Positions 1 through 11,511 of a DNA stretch of 64,000 bases are shown here, piece after piece (position 1 is the stretch's first letter; each line of letters opens with the position of its first letter). A program made the translations under genes and the position numbers. The DNA is from Nectonema munidae (taxonomy: Eukaryota > Nematomorpha > Nectonematoida > Nectonematidae), in NCBI GenBank assembly GCA_030549495.1, contig JAUIRK010000044.1, positions 1 through 64,000 of the forward strand, in the 5' to 3' direction. The notes under the pieces were generated by a model. The model worked only from the letters and a program-made list of their open reading frames with translations. It ran no database searches and was not told the DNA's origin.

Positions 1-1632
1 CGCCTTTGAGCGGATAATACCTCTAGTTGTTAGGGGGGACCTAAATTCCAGGAAAAAATAGAAATCAAAGAAAGGAGATAAAGAATTAGAAGTTGAAGCC
101 AAGCAGGCAACAATGAGTGTGAGATTTCTGGCTCACATGATCCCCGCCTTTGAGCGGATAATACCACTAGTTGGAGGGACCTGAATTTCAGGAAAAAATA
201 GAAAAACAAAGAAAGGAGATAAAGAATTAGAAGTTGAAGCCAAGCAGGCCACAATGAGTGTGAGATTTCTGGCTCACATGATCCCCTCGCCTTTGAGCGG
301 ATAATACCACTAGTTGGAGGGACCTGAATTTCAGGAAAAAATAGAAAAACAAAAAAGGAGATAAAGAATTAGAAGTTGAAGCCAAGCAGGGCCACAATGA
401 GTGTGAGATTTCTGGCTCACATGATACCCCCGCCTTTGAGCGGATAATACCTCTAGTTGTTAGGGAGGACCTGAATTCCAGGAAAAAAATAGAAATCAAA
501 GAAAGGAGATAAAGAATTAGAAGTTGAAGCCAAGCAGGCAACAATGAGTGTGAGATTTCTGGCTCACATGATACCCCCGCCTTTGAGCGGATAATACCAC
601 TAGTTGGAGGGACCTGAATTTCAGGAAAAAATAGAAAAACAAAGAAAGGAGATAAAGAATTAGAAGTTGAAGCCAAGCAGGCCACAATGAGTGTGAGATT
701 TCTGGCTCACATGATACCCCCGCCTTTGAGCGGATAATACCACTAGTTGGAGGGACCTGAATTTCAGGAAAAAATAGAAAAACAAAGAAAGGAGATAAAG
801 AATTAGAAGTTGAAGCCAAGCAGGCCACAATGAGTGTGAGATTTCTGGCTCACATGATACCCCCGCTTTTGAGCGGATAATACCTCTAGTTGTTAGAGGG
901 GACCTGAATTCCAGGAAAAAATAGAAATCAAAGAAAGGAGATAAAGAATTAGAAGTTGAAGCCAAGCAGGCAACAATGAGTGTGAGATTTCTGGCTCACA
1001 TGATACCCCCGCCTTTGAGCGGATAATACCACTAGTTGGAAGGACCTGAATTTCAGGAAAAAATAGAAAAACAAAGAAAGGAGATAAAGAATTAGAAGTT
1101 GAAGCCAAGCAGGCCACAATGAGTGTGAGATTTCTGGCTCACATGATCCCCCCGCCTTTGAGCGGATAATACCACTAGTTGGAGGGACCTGAATTTCAGG
1201 AAAAAATAGAAAAACAAAGAAAGGAGATAAAGAATTAGAAGTTGAAGCCAAGCAGGCCACAATGAGTGTGAGATTTCTGGCTCACATGATACCCCCGCTT
1301 TTGAGCGGATAATACCTCTAGTTGTTAGAGGGGACCTGAATTCCAGGAAAAAATAGAAATCAAAGAAAGGAGATAAAGAATTAGAAGTTGAAGCCAAGCA
1401 GGCAACAATGAGTGTGAGATTTCTGGCTCACATGATACCCCCGCCTTTGAGCGGATAATAACACTAGTTGGAAGGACCTGAATTTCAGGAAAAAATAGAA
1501 AAACAAAGAAAGGAGATAAAGAATTAGAAGTTGAAGCCAAGCAGGCCACAATGAGTGTGAGATTTCTGGCTCACATGATCCCCTCGCCTTTGAGAGGATA
1601 ATACCTATATGGGGGCACCTGTATTCCAGATA
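1..1632 (+). repeat. 144-bp satellite array, left arm, 432-bp higher-order unit
   Basis: About 11 tandem copies of a 144-bp monomer, each starting near CGCCTTTGAGCGGATAATAC. Two monomer types are visible. Type A has CCACTAGTTGGAGGGACC followed by GAAAAACAAAG. Type B has CCTCTAGTTGTTAGGGG followed by GAAATCAAAG. Between about 580 and 1600 they run A-A-B, A-A-B, which gives a 432-bp higher-order unit. The last copy, near 1590-1632, decays into unrelated sequence. Because 144 is a multiple of three, every copy keeps the same reading frames open; these ORFs are a by-product, not genes. The array continues beyond the left window edge. Confidence 0.95.
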
Positions 1633-2159
1633 AATTAACTTAAAATGCATTTATACATCAGGTACCTGCATGTAAGCGTGGAATAATAAACAGAAAAGCA
1701 CATTCTCTGAAATACATATGACATTTCCTACTCGCCTTGTCATAACACCGTCTTAGACTTGAAGCATTTTAACTTCGTCTGGTGATGTTAGCGCTGTTTG
1801 TTCGGACTACTTATTCGCCAAGCTATGCTTGCTTATTTCGTAGCTAACCACCATATGTGCTGGCCGTTTCGCTATCCACAACGCACGGACCGCTTTCTAG
1901 CTGTTACAGCTTAACCGAGAGTGATTCACATAATTATAATAATGAAAATAAAAATTTAAAAGTTTATTAATTAGAGTTAAGAAAATCTAAAAAGTAGGTA
2001 CATCTTTTGTTTGATCATTTTTAAACCAATTTAATAGCTTTATTTCTGAATAATTTTTGGATACTTTTTCCAAAAATATTTTTGGTAATACGTTGTTTTA
2101 TCTTTCAAAACATAAAGTACTTTTAAACAAACTTTAGATTTTGCGTTTTTCTTCTTGCT
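1633..2159. other. Arm DNA between satellite array and hAT element, left
   Basis: No gene or known element was recognised. It is mirrored almost perfectly at 14835-15361. The part at 1730-1920 has a more balanced base composition than its neighbours and may be the remains of another element; the rest is AT-rich. Confidence 0.5.
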
Positions 2160-2419
2160 CAGGCGCGGATCCAAGAATTGAAGTTAGAAGGCGCACAAAG
2201 TAGACAGGGGGTATGAAGGCCGACTTGAGGCCCCCAGTGGGTCCAGGGCAAAGCCCTGGTGGGGACCTGGGGGCAAAGCCTCATTCAGTTGAGCGATATG
2301 CAAATAAACTTATTAGCATTATTAGGTAGAACAAGTAATTAAGTAAAGGAGGCCGAGGTCTTGAATTGTAGTTTATTGCTAAAATCACATAAAAAAATTA
2401 ATTAAAAAAATCTGGATAG

Positions 2420-5400
2420 TTATTTCTCTGCTAGAGAATTGATAAGAAACATTCTTCGTGGCCTCTGCCTGGCATACATTTCAACGACTGATTCGACGTC
2501 AATGTTGATGTCCTGGCATACATAAAGGAGAAGAAGAAGTGCATTTAATCTTTCTTCTGCCATAGAACTCCTCGATGCTCGTTTGATATGTTTTAAAGCT
2601 CGGTTTTTGCGTTCTACTCCACTTGAAGAAACTGCTGTCAGCTGTAGAAAATGTAAAATTTTGTAACATTTAGGAATAGAGTTGAACACGTTCTTCTGTC
2701 TGATAGCGCGGAAGTTATGGTGTCTGGTCGGTCTTCCTGACTAGACCATAACCTCTTCCAGAGCTCCAATTCATGAGAAAAAGTAAAAGAGAATGGTAAA
2801 CCAGTGTTTATGGAAATCAACTAGAAAAGAGATTGTTTCCTCTGTGATTTTGTTAAGATTGTTTTGTAGTAGGTAAAACCCACGAAGATCTACTTTAGCA
2901 AGAGTACCAAACCTCATGCTGAATAACATTATCCCAAAACGGTATAAAAACTCTAAGTTTGAAATATTCTTTAGCATCTTGCAATGTGAGCTAATCTTGC
3001 CATTTTTTTCTGGCTTTGTATATATGATATTGTAATCAGCTTCATCGGTTTTGCAAATTTTACGGTTTCCTTTACCAGTTCTGCCATGTTGTAAGCTTGA
3101 ATAAAGTCCATTTCAGTTTTCTGTAGTATTTTACTAAGTCCCATCAAATATTCAAAAAGATGCTTTTTGACTTTTGGAAACTGATAATAAATGTGCAATC
3201 TGTTATGCGCTTCATAAGTCACTATGCCTCTGTAAGCGCTTTGCCATCTTATCCGCGTTCATAAAACCCAATGGCATCTAAACAAGTAAGTAAAGCTTCA
3301 TAAAGGTCTTCAAAATCCTGCAGTATTGTTATTTTCTCCACCCATCGAGTTTTACAAAATATTTTCATTTTTGATTTTGTAATGGCATCTTTTGATGGTC
3401 TTCCTTCATTCACAGTAGTAACAGCTTGTTCGAGACGCCTGCTCCTCTTTGGAGAGTAACGAAAAAAAATTCCTAGTTGCTTCAGTGCATCCAACATCAC
3501 ATGCACTTCCCCCACCTAACAACTCTTCCAAAGGACTAGATTCAAATCGTATTACTGCAGTAGTGATATGTTGCCTTTGTAGAAGCTTCCTGGAATTTTG
3601 CAGCAAAACTATTGTATTTTTTCGACATGTTTGCTGCCCCATCCATTGTTTGAAAACGGCAGCACTTCACATCAATGCCAGCAGAGGAAAGTGATTTAAT
3701 GACATTGTCACAAATTTTTAACCCATTTGTGCCTTCACATTCCACAAATTCAATTAATTATTCCACAGGGTTATTGTCACGTGTATAACGCAAGACGATT
3801 CCCATGTTGTTCCCAGTTACTTATGTCATTTATCTCATCATATTGTAGTCCAAAGTGTGGTCCAAATGACTGTTGATATACAGTGAAACTTCGATATCTC
3901 GAAATATCGGTTATCTTGAAGTTCTTTTATGGTAAAACTTTTTTCCTTATACATTACATGTAAATAAGTTTGGATATCTCAAACTCTGATATCTTGAATG
4001 ACCTGATAATTTCAAAGTATTTAATTGTTACAAGCATCAAATGTACTATGTTTATCTCGAACTTTTTACATACGTAAATAATCATTTACAACAAAACACC
4101 AAATAATAAAAAATAAATGTTCTCTAGCAATATTGCAGCAATACATCAGGGACCCTCTCCCCTCCACCTAATGTTTTCTAGGAGACAAAAACGGATTTAC
4201 TCCTCTCCCCAATAAATTTCAGTGTTTAAAATTTTATTTATGCAACAATTGTTGCCATATTTTTTCTTCAATAAATTAAGTTTTTTAATGAAAATCTTAA
4301 TGAAAGTAATATGTCAACATCATCAAAGCTGCTTAGAGAAGTGATGTAAAACTATAGGCATACGATGTGTGATGGTCATGGATTTCCATAGTTTTTTATG
4401 CCTTCATCCAATCATCTACCATTTTTGGACTTTCTGTTTTTTTGAGTCCGACTTACTCATGTTGATTTAAAATAAAATGCACTTTAAAAAGATATCAGGA
4501 TCTGTTTATTTTAGCAGAGTTACTTTAGATCTAACAAGCAGACAAAAAACATACCGGTCGATATTTATTTTTTAAAAAATGGACTTGATAATAGTTTTTC
4601 TTGATATTTAGGATATCTCGAAGTTTTTGTTTGATCCCTTCAAATTCGAGATAACGAGGTTTTACTGTATTTCTTTCACAATTTCATTCTGGATATAACT
4701 CTTAATACACCTCAGTAATTCAATTTTAGAGGTGTATTTTGCATTTTTTTTACAATTTGAAATATATTTTGCTAAAATGTGATCACCAGAGTCTATACGA
4801 AAGTTTAAAAGTTCTTTAAATTTTCCATGTTGTAATCAGTGCATTTTTCTGTGTCGTCATTTCTATGACCAAGTAAAGCGATTCCGCGTCGACCACAAAA
4901 TATCAGTGATTTTGTAATCAACTTTAGAATTTTCTGATTCTGTTTTATTCTGGAGCTTGGTATGTATCTACGAAAGCTCTCATTCTAACCATAGATGACA
5001 AGAGATATTCACTTAGTTCTTAAATCCTCTTTTACATTTTTCCAGTTTCTGTACGCTTCCGTTATACATTTCTTTCCACATCGATGAGAACTGTGCGGAA
5101 AAAAACGACAGGCAATGCAGAAAATGCCTTCCTCTAATTTAGAAGAGCCAATAAAATTAAAAATATTAAACCACTTTCGTTGATAGTCTTTTATCCTTGT
5201 AGAATTTCGATGGGTACTTGAAATTGCGTTCAGGGATACGCTTGTCAATAAAGTAAAACTTCATCTGATCATTGTCTTTATGGTCACAAAGACTTATGCC
5301 TGGCAAGTTAACTTTTGGTATTTCTTGTGTCTGAATAATAGAGTCGTCTTGAGTATGTTCTGTTTGCTTATCTACACAATTTCTTGTAGGCAAATCTTTG

Positions 5401-5480
5401 ATATCTATGCTTTGGCTACTAGGGCCAGCTTCTAAATTTTCACTATTAGCTTCTTCAATGACAAATTTGACTGAGGTCAT
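2420..5480 (-). pseudogene. Broken hAT transposase, left arm
   Basis: Six or more ORF pieces in order on the minus strand resemble a ZMYM1/hAT-type transposase. At 5480-5166 there is an acidic N-terminal region. At 5248-5009 a TTF-type zinc finger core reads IKDYQRKWFN followed by FCIACRFF. At 3745-3542 an RNase H-like segment reads CRFQTMDGAANMS. At 3515-3249 comes FCKTRWVEK, the conserved TRW motif. At 2689-2420 is the hAT C-terminal dimerisation region, SSGVERKNRALKHIKRASRS and onward. The pieces lie in different frames, and the MITE at 3881-4667 splits the gene, so no full-length protein can be made. The same breaks appear in the mirror copy, so they predate the inverted duplication. Confidence 0.85.
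3881..4667. mobile_element. pogo/Tigger-type MITE nested in hAT, left arm
   Basis: A 787-bp element flanked by TA on both sides. Its ends form an inverted repeat: CAGTGAAACTTCGATATCTC at one end, and CAGTAAAACCTCGTTATCTC (reverse complement) at the other. These are typical of pogo/Tigger elements, which duplicate TA. No transposase ORF was seen, so it is non-autonomous. It interrupts the hAT transposase and is therefore the younger insertion. Confidence 0.85.
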
Positions 5481-6246
5481 TTCAAACTCTTCATCAATTT
5501 GACTTAAAAGTCTGAAATTAAAATTAAATATATATCTAAAAATTTCTTAAATATAAGGATAAAAAACACTTTTTTCTAACACGAATGGCGGAACCAAGAA
5601 AAAACCTAAAAATTTTAACGAAAATGATATAAATTTGTTATTATAGATAGAGAGTAGTAAAAACGATTGATGTAGGTAACATACACATTCAATAATTAAC
5701 ATCATGCATGCACTGTCTTTATGAATTCATATATTTTGTGTTTGCAAATTAAAATTTAGGGGACTTGGCCTCAATTATAAGCTTTAGAATCAGAGTATGA
5801 TACAAACACCTTTTTTGAGTAAAGTAATATTAAAAGTTTAATTTGTAAAATATATAAATTTTTCCAAAATAAATAATTAATATACTAATTTAATATAGTT
5901 TACTTAAATAATGGCTTAATTTTCAAGAAAAATTTAATGGAAAAAGTTCTACTTTTAAAAACTTGAATTAATATCAGAAAATCAAAAATAATTATTTGTC
6001 AAACATAATTTACTAAATTCAAAAAAACTTTTTTTTAATAATAATATTTTACTATATATAAACAGTCATAACTTAAAGCTTTTAAAATGAGTTTTTGATT
6101 GATGTATCGCAAGTCAAATTTGAATAAAAAAACGCTAAAGTTATAAACAATTAAATAACTCCGCCTTATCAATCGTTAAGCTAACTTTGACAATTTTAGG
6201 GGGGGGGGGGCGCAGGGTGCGCCTACCTTCCTTAAATCCGCCATTG

Positions 6247-7668
6247 AGCATTGTTAATAAGTAAGTTTAAGTAAGTTTAAGTAAATTTATTTAAATAAAA
6301 TGAAAAATATTAATAAGAATGAACAGAGATATAAAGTAATTTTATACTGAATTTTGATGAAAATATATGTATTCAAAAGAAATGAAGTGTGAAATCTAAA
6401 AGTTTATGCAAACCGCTGCAAAATTTCCAACATCAAGTATTATATTTTATATATTTGAAAAAAAAACAAACCAGAAAAGGTTATCTTGGACGTGAGCAAA
6501 CAAAGCAACTTTTAAGTAACTTAACCTTTATAATAACTTGATCTATCACATGGAATCTTTCAGAACTTTTATTGCAGTTAAAAATTAAATTAAAAATAAA
6601 AAAATTATAAATTAAAAATTGTACATAAAAAAATAATAAATTTATAATCTATAATATGGAAAAAAAATTTTGAGAAAGCATGTACCTTTTTATTAAAAAA
6701 CGAATTGATAAAAAACTTAGTTCACTTTTTAACTTAAAAATATTTAATTAAAGTATCAAGGGATAATAAATAGCTATATGTAATTTAGATTTGAATAATT
6801 TATCCTTAATTCTGACGAGGGGGGGGTGTTACAGGTGTTACCTATTTTGTAAAACTTAATTATTTTAATGTTTCATTTTTTGACCTTTCCTAAAATAACG
6901 ACACATATGTTTTAACTTTTTTCTAAAACAATTCTACATTTTTTTTTTTGAAAAATGTTATTTTTGATTATTTTCATAGTAGTGACGAGGGGGGGGGTCT
7001 TTTGAACTCCTCCTCTTACCAATTTTTCTTGTCATATTAAAGTTAAAATTTAAAAAACAATAATTATTATTAAATCAAAAGTTCACAATAAATATAAAAA
7101 AAATACACTAATTAGTATCAAGTTTGTAAAACCAATTGTCTTTTTTTTGTTTTTTCAGTTTTGTAATATATTCATGCACACCAAAATTACAGACTTATGA
7201 AAGGTTATACTAATAAATAAAAATGCAAAAATATCTTTCAAAAGATTAGAAGTTTAACACCGCAGACAATTCCTCAAAAGTTTTTTCACAAACTTTTGAA
7301 ACATCAAAAGAATGTAGATGAACGAAAACACTCTAAAAAATTTTATTATAACAAATTAAATAAGATTATTCATAAATTTTTAGTGTGTTAAATTTGATAC
7401 TTGCTTATAACACACTTATGATATTATAAACTAATTGATACACTATAAAAAAGTGAATATAAAAATTGATTTATCAAGAACATCACTGAATCTTAAAGTA
7501 AAAGTCTTTAACTATCGCTACTAGTAAAAAGTATTTTTTAAATCTGGAAGTATTTTCACTCATCAAAGTTATTGTACTGTTATAAAGTGTAAATCAATTT
7601 GATTGACCACATTTATTGTTGGTATAACAAAAGCAATCAAGTTTATTTAAGTTTTGAAAGTGAATTTA
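6247..7668. repeat. Inner AT-rich arm segment, left copy
   Basis: No ORF of note. The segment is repeated as inverted copies at 8016-9329 and 9341-10747 and as a direct copy at 38510-39910, so it exists at least four times here. Two landmarks are G-runs in a shared context, GACGAGGGGGGGTGTTAC near 6815 and GACGAGGGGGGGGGTC near 6983, about 170 bp apart. A shorter diverged relative of the stretch near 6617-6715 occurs at 26940-27040. It may be part of a larger element whose ends were not recognised. Confidence 0.75.
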
Positions 7669-8015
7669 TTCGCAAAAAAGAATAGCAAAAATTTTACATA
7701 AAAACTTAATCAAGCAAAAGAATGAAAAAATTAACGGCATTGTAATTTATGAAGTCTCAGCGCCATTTTATCTAAATTCTATTATTATAGTTTGAATTCC
7801 ATAAAAAAAATTTACTATGATGACATTGCGGTCATTTTGACCGCAGCTGAGAAAATGTATATATTTTAGTGAAATGCATTATTTTCCAAAGGTTTTTTGG
7901 TAATGTTGCACTATCCGTGCATTGATGAAAAGCAATTTTAATAGGAAAGAAGTTGTCCAATGATATAATGCTTTCATATGTCAATCTTTTCTTGAATGCG
8001 CTTATAGCTTGAGTA
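7669..8015. other. Palindrome spacer (fold-back junction) carrying a piggyBac-like end
   Basis: This 347-bp loop lies between the arms. Bases 7669-7902 match the third copy at about 39911-40176, so they continue the left arm's ancestral sequence. They include the hairpin word GCGGTCATTTTGACCGC from a piggyBac-like end (7829-7845). Compared with 40055-40095, about 30 bp have been lost between two runs of A followed by TTT. Bases 7903-8015 have no copy elsewhere in the window; they are either the true junction sequence or the remains of filler. Confidence 0.75.
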
Positions 8016-9329
8016 TAAATTCACTTTCAAAACTTAAATAAACTTGATTGCTTTTGTTATACCAACAATAAATGTGGTCAATCAAATTGATTTACACTTC
8101 ATAACAGTACAATAACTTTGATGAGTGAAAATACTTCCAGATTTAAAAAATACTTTTTACTAGTAGCGATAGTTAAAGACTTTTACTTTAAGATTCAGTG
8201 ATGTTCTTGATAAATCAATTTTTATATTCACTTTTTTATAGTGTATCAATTAATTTATAATATCATAAGTGTGTTATAAGCAAGTATCAAATTTAACACA
8301 CTAAAAATTTATGAATAATCTTATTTAATTTGTTATAATAAAATTTTTTAGAGTGTTTTCGTTCATCTACATTCTTTTGATGTTTCAAAAGTTTGTGAAA
8401 AAACTTTTGAGGAATTGTCTGCGGTGTTAAACTTCTAATCTTTTGAAAGATATTTTTGCATTTTTATTTATTAGTATAACCTTTCATAAGTCTGTAATTT
8501 TGGTGTGCATGAATATATTACAAAACTGAAAAAACAAAAAAAAGACAATTGGTTTTACAAACTTGATACTAATTAGTGTATTTTTTTATATTTATTGTGA
8601 ACTTTTGATTTAATAATAATTATTGTTTTTTAAATTTTAACTTTAATATGACAAGAAAAATTGGTAAGAGGAGGAGTTCAAAAGACCCCCCCCCCTCGTC
8701 ACTACTATGAAAATAATCAAAAATAACATTTTTCAAAAAAAAAATGTAGAATTGTTTTAGAAAAAAGTTAAAACATATGTGTCGTTATTTTAGGAAAGGT
8801 CAAAAAATGAAACATTAAAATAATTAAGTTTTACAAAATAGGTAACACCTGTAACACCCCCCCCCTCGTCAGAATTAAGGATAAATTATTCAAATCTAAA
8901 TTACATATAGCTATTTATTATCCCTTGATACTTTAATTAAATATTTTTAAGTTAAAAAAGTGAACTAAGTTTTTTATCAATTCGTTTTTTAATAAAAAGG
9001 TACATGCTTTCTCAAAATTTTTTTTCCATATTATAGATTATAAATTTATTATTTTTTTATGTACAATTTTTAATTTATAATTTTTTTATTTTTAATTTAA
9101 TTTTTAACTGCAATAAAAGTTCTGAAAGATTCCATGTGATAGATCAAGTTATTATAAAGGTTAAGTTACTTAAAAGGTGCTTTGTTTGCTCACGTCCAAG
9201 ATAACCTTTTCTGGTTTGTTTTTTTTTCAAATATATAAAATATAATACTTGATGTTGGAAATTTTGCAGCGGTTTGCATAAACTTTTAGATTTCACACTT
9301 CATTTCTTTTGAATACATATATTTTCATC
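8016..9329. repeat. Inner arm segment, right arm, tandem unit 1 (inverted)
   Basis: Reverse complement of 6356-7668. It ends abruptly after ATATTTTCATC, where the left arm would continue with AAAATTCAGT. An 11-base stretch, CAATATATACC (9330-9340), follows, and then the second unit starts. It differs from unit 2 mainly in lengths of C, T and A runs. Confidence 0.9.
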
Positions 9330-9340
9330 CAATATATACC

Positions 9341-10747
9341 AACTTAAATAAACTTGATTGCTTTTGTTATACCAACAATAAATGTGGTCAATCAAATTGA
9401 TTTACACTTCATAACAGTACAATAACTTTGATGAGTGAAAATACTTCCAGATTTAAAAAATACTTTTTACTAGTAGCGATAGTTAAAGACTTTTACTTTA
9501 AGATTCAGTGATGTTCTTGATAAATCAATTTTTATATTCACTTTTTTATAGTGTATCAATTAATTTATAATATCATAAGTGTGTTATAAGCAAGTATCAA
9601 ATTTAACACACTAAAAATTTATGAATAATCTTATTTAATTTGTTATAATAAAATTTTTTAGAGTGTTTTCGTTCATCTACATTCTTTTGATGTTTCAAAA
9701 GTTTGTGAAAAAACTTTTGAGGAATTGTCTGCGGTGTTAAACTTCTAATCTTTTTGAAAGATATTTTTGCATTTTTATTTATTAGTATAACCTTTCATAA
9801 GTCTGTAATTTTGGTGTGCATGAATATATTACAAAACTGAAAAAACAAAAAAAAGACAATTGGTTTTACAAACTTGATACTAATTAGTGTATTTTTTTAT
9901 ATTTATTGTGAACTTTTGATTTAATAATAATTATTGTTTTTTAAATTTTAACTTTAATATGACAAGAAAAATTGGTAAGAGGAGGAGTTCAAAAGACCCC
10001 CCCCCTCGTCACTACTATGAAAATAATCAAAAATAACATTTTTCAAAAAAAAAATGTAGAATTGTTTTAGAAAAAAGTTAAAACATATGTGTCGTTATTT
10101 TAGGAAAGGTCAAAAAATGAAACATTAAAATAATTAAGTTTTACAAAATAGGTAACACCTGTAACACCCCCCCCCCTCGTCAGAATTAAGGATAAATTAT
10201 TCAAATCTAAATTACATATAGCTATTTATTATCCCTTGATACTTTAATTAAATATTTTTAAGTTAAAAAAGTGAACTAAGTTTTTTATCAATTCGTTTTT
10301 TAATAAAAAGGTACATGCTTTCTCAAAATTTTTTTTCCATATTATAGATTATAAATTTATTATTTTTTTATGTACAATTTTTAATTTATAATTTTTTTAT
10401 TTTTAATTTAATTTTTAACTGCAATAAAAGTTCTGAAAGATTCCATGTGATAGATCAAGTTATTATAAAGGTTAAGTTACTTAAAAGGTGCTTTGTTTGC
10501 TCACGTCCAAGATAACCTTTTCTGGTTTGTTTTTTTCAAATATATAAAATATAATACTTGATGTTGGAAATTTTGCAGCGGTTTGCATAAACTTTTAGAT
10601 TTCACACTTCATTTCTTTTGAATACATATATTTTCATCAAAATTCAGTATAAAATTACTTTATATCTCTGTTCATTCTTATTAATATTTTTCATTTTATT
10701 TAAATAAATTTACTTAAACTTACTTAAACTTACTTATTAACAATGCT
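9341..10747. repeat. Inner arm segment, right arm, tandem unit 2 (inverted)
   Basis: Begins at AACTTAAATAAACTTGATTG, which pairs with left-arm base 7653 and downward, and runs on without a break into the mirror hAT element. Together with unit 1 it forms a tandem duplication of about 1.3 kb found only in the right arm. Confidence 0.9.
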
Positions 10748-11511
10748 CAATGGCGGATTTAAGGAAGGTAGGCGCACCCTGCGCCCCCCCCCCTAAAATT
10801 GTCAAAGTTAGCTTAACGATTGATAAGGCGGAGTTATTTAATTGTTTATAACTTTAGCGTTTTTTTATTCAAATTTGACTTGCGATACATCAATCAAAAA
10901 CTCATTTTAAAAGCTTTAAGTTATGACTGTTTATATATAGTAAAATATTATTATTAAAAAAAAGTTTTTTTGAATTTAGTAAATTATGTTTGACAAATAA
11001 TTATTTTTGATTTTCTGATATTAATTCAAGTTTTTAAAAGTAGAACTTTTTCCATTAAATTTTTCTTGAAAATTAAGCCATTATTTAAGTAAACTATATT
11101 AAATTAGTATATTAATTATTTATTTTGGAAAAATTTATATATTTTACAAATTAAACTTTTAATATTACTTTACTCAAAAAAGATGTTTGTATCATACTCT
11201 GATTCTAAAGCTTATAATTGAGGCCAAGTCCCCTAAATTTTAATTTGCAAACACAAAATATATGAATTCATAAAGACAGTGCATGCATGATGTTAATTAT
11301 TGAATGTGTATGTTACCTACATCAATCGTTTTTACTACTCTCTATCTATAATAACAAATTTATATCATTTTCGTTAAAATTTTTAGGTTTTTTCTTGGTT
11401 CCGCCATTCGTGTTAGAAAAAAGTGTTTTTTATCCTTATATTTAAGAAATTTTTAGATATATATTTAATTTTAATTTCAGACTTTTAAGTCAAATTGATG
11501 AAGAGTTTGAA

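Larger units (their letters stand above)
2160..6246 (-). mobile_element. hAT DNA transposon, left-arm copy, with nested pogo-type MITE
   Basis: The ends are imperfect inverted repeats. The left end reads CAGGCGCGGATCCAAGAATT and then GGCGCAC. The right end, reverse-complemented, reads CAATGGCGGATTTAAGGAAGG and then GGCGCAC. Between them lies a minus-strand transposase of the hAT/ZMYM-like type. A pogo-type MITE at 3881-4667 has jumped into it. A G/C-rich stretch just inside the 2160 end (about 2200-2285) repeats words such as GGGCAAAGCC. No 8-bp target duplication could be found at the flanks, so the exact ends are approximate. Its mirror copy is at 10748-14834 and a truncated third copy ends near 38508. 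Confidence 0.8.

Noticed and set aside
1-1632. CRISPR-like array
   Set aside because: The repeat is continuous with no unique spacers, and the genome is eukaryotic.
30-1650. Many 74-152-codon ORFs in the satellite array, and their mirrors at 15345-17262
   Set aside because: The 144-bp monomer is a multiple of three, so the same frames stay open in every copy. The products are low-complexity repeats, and overlapping frames are equally open.
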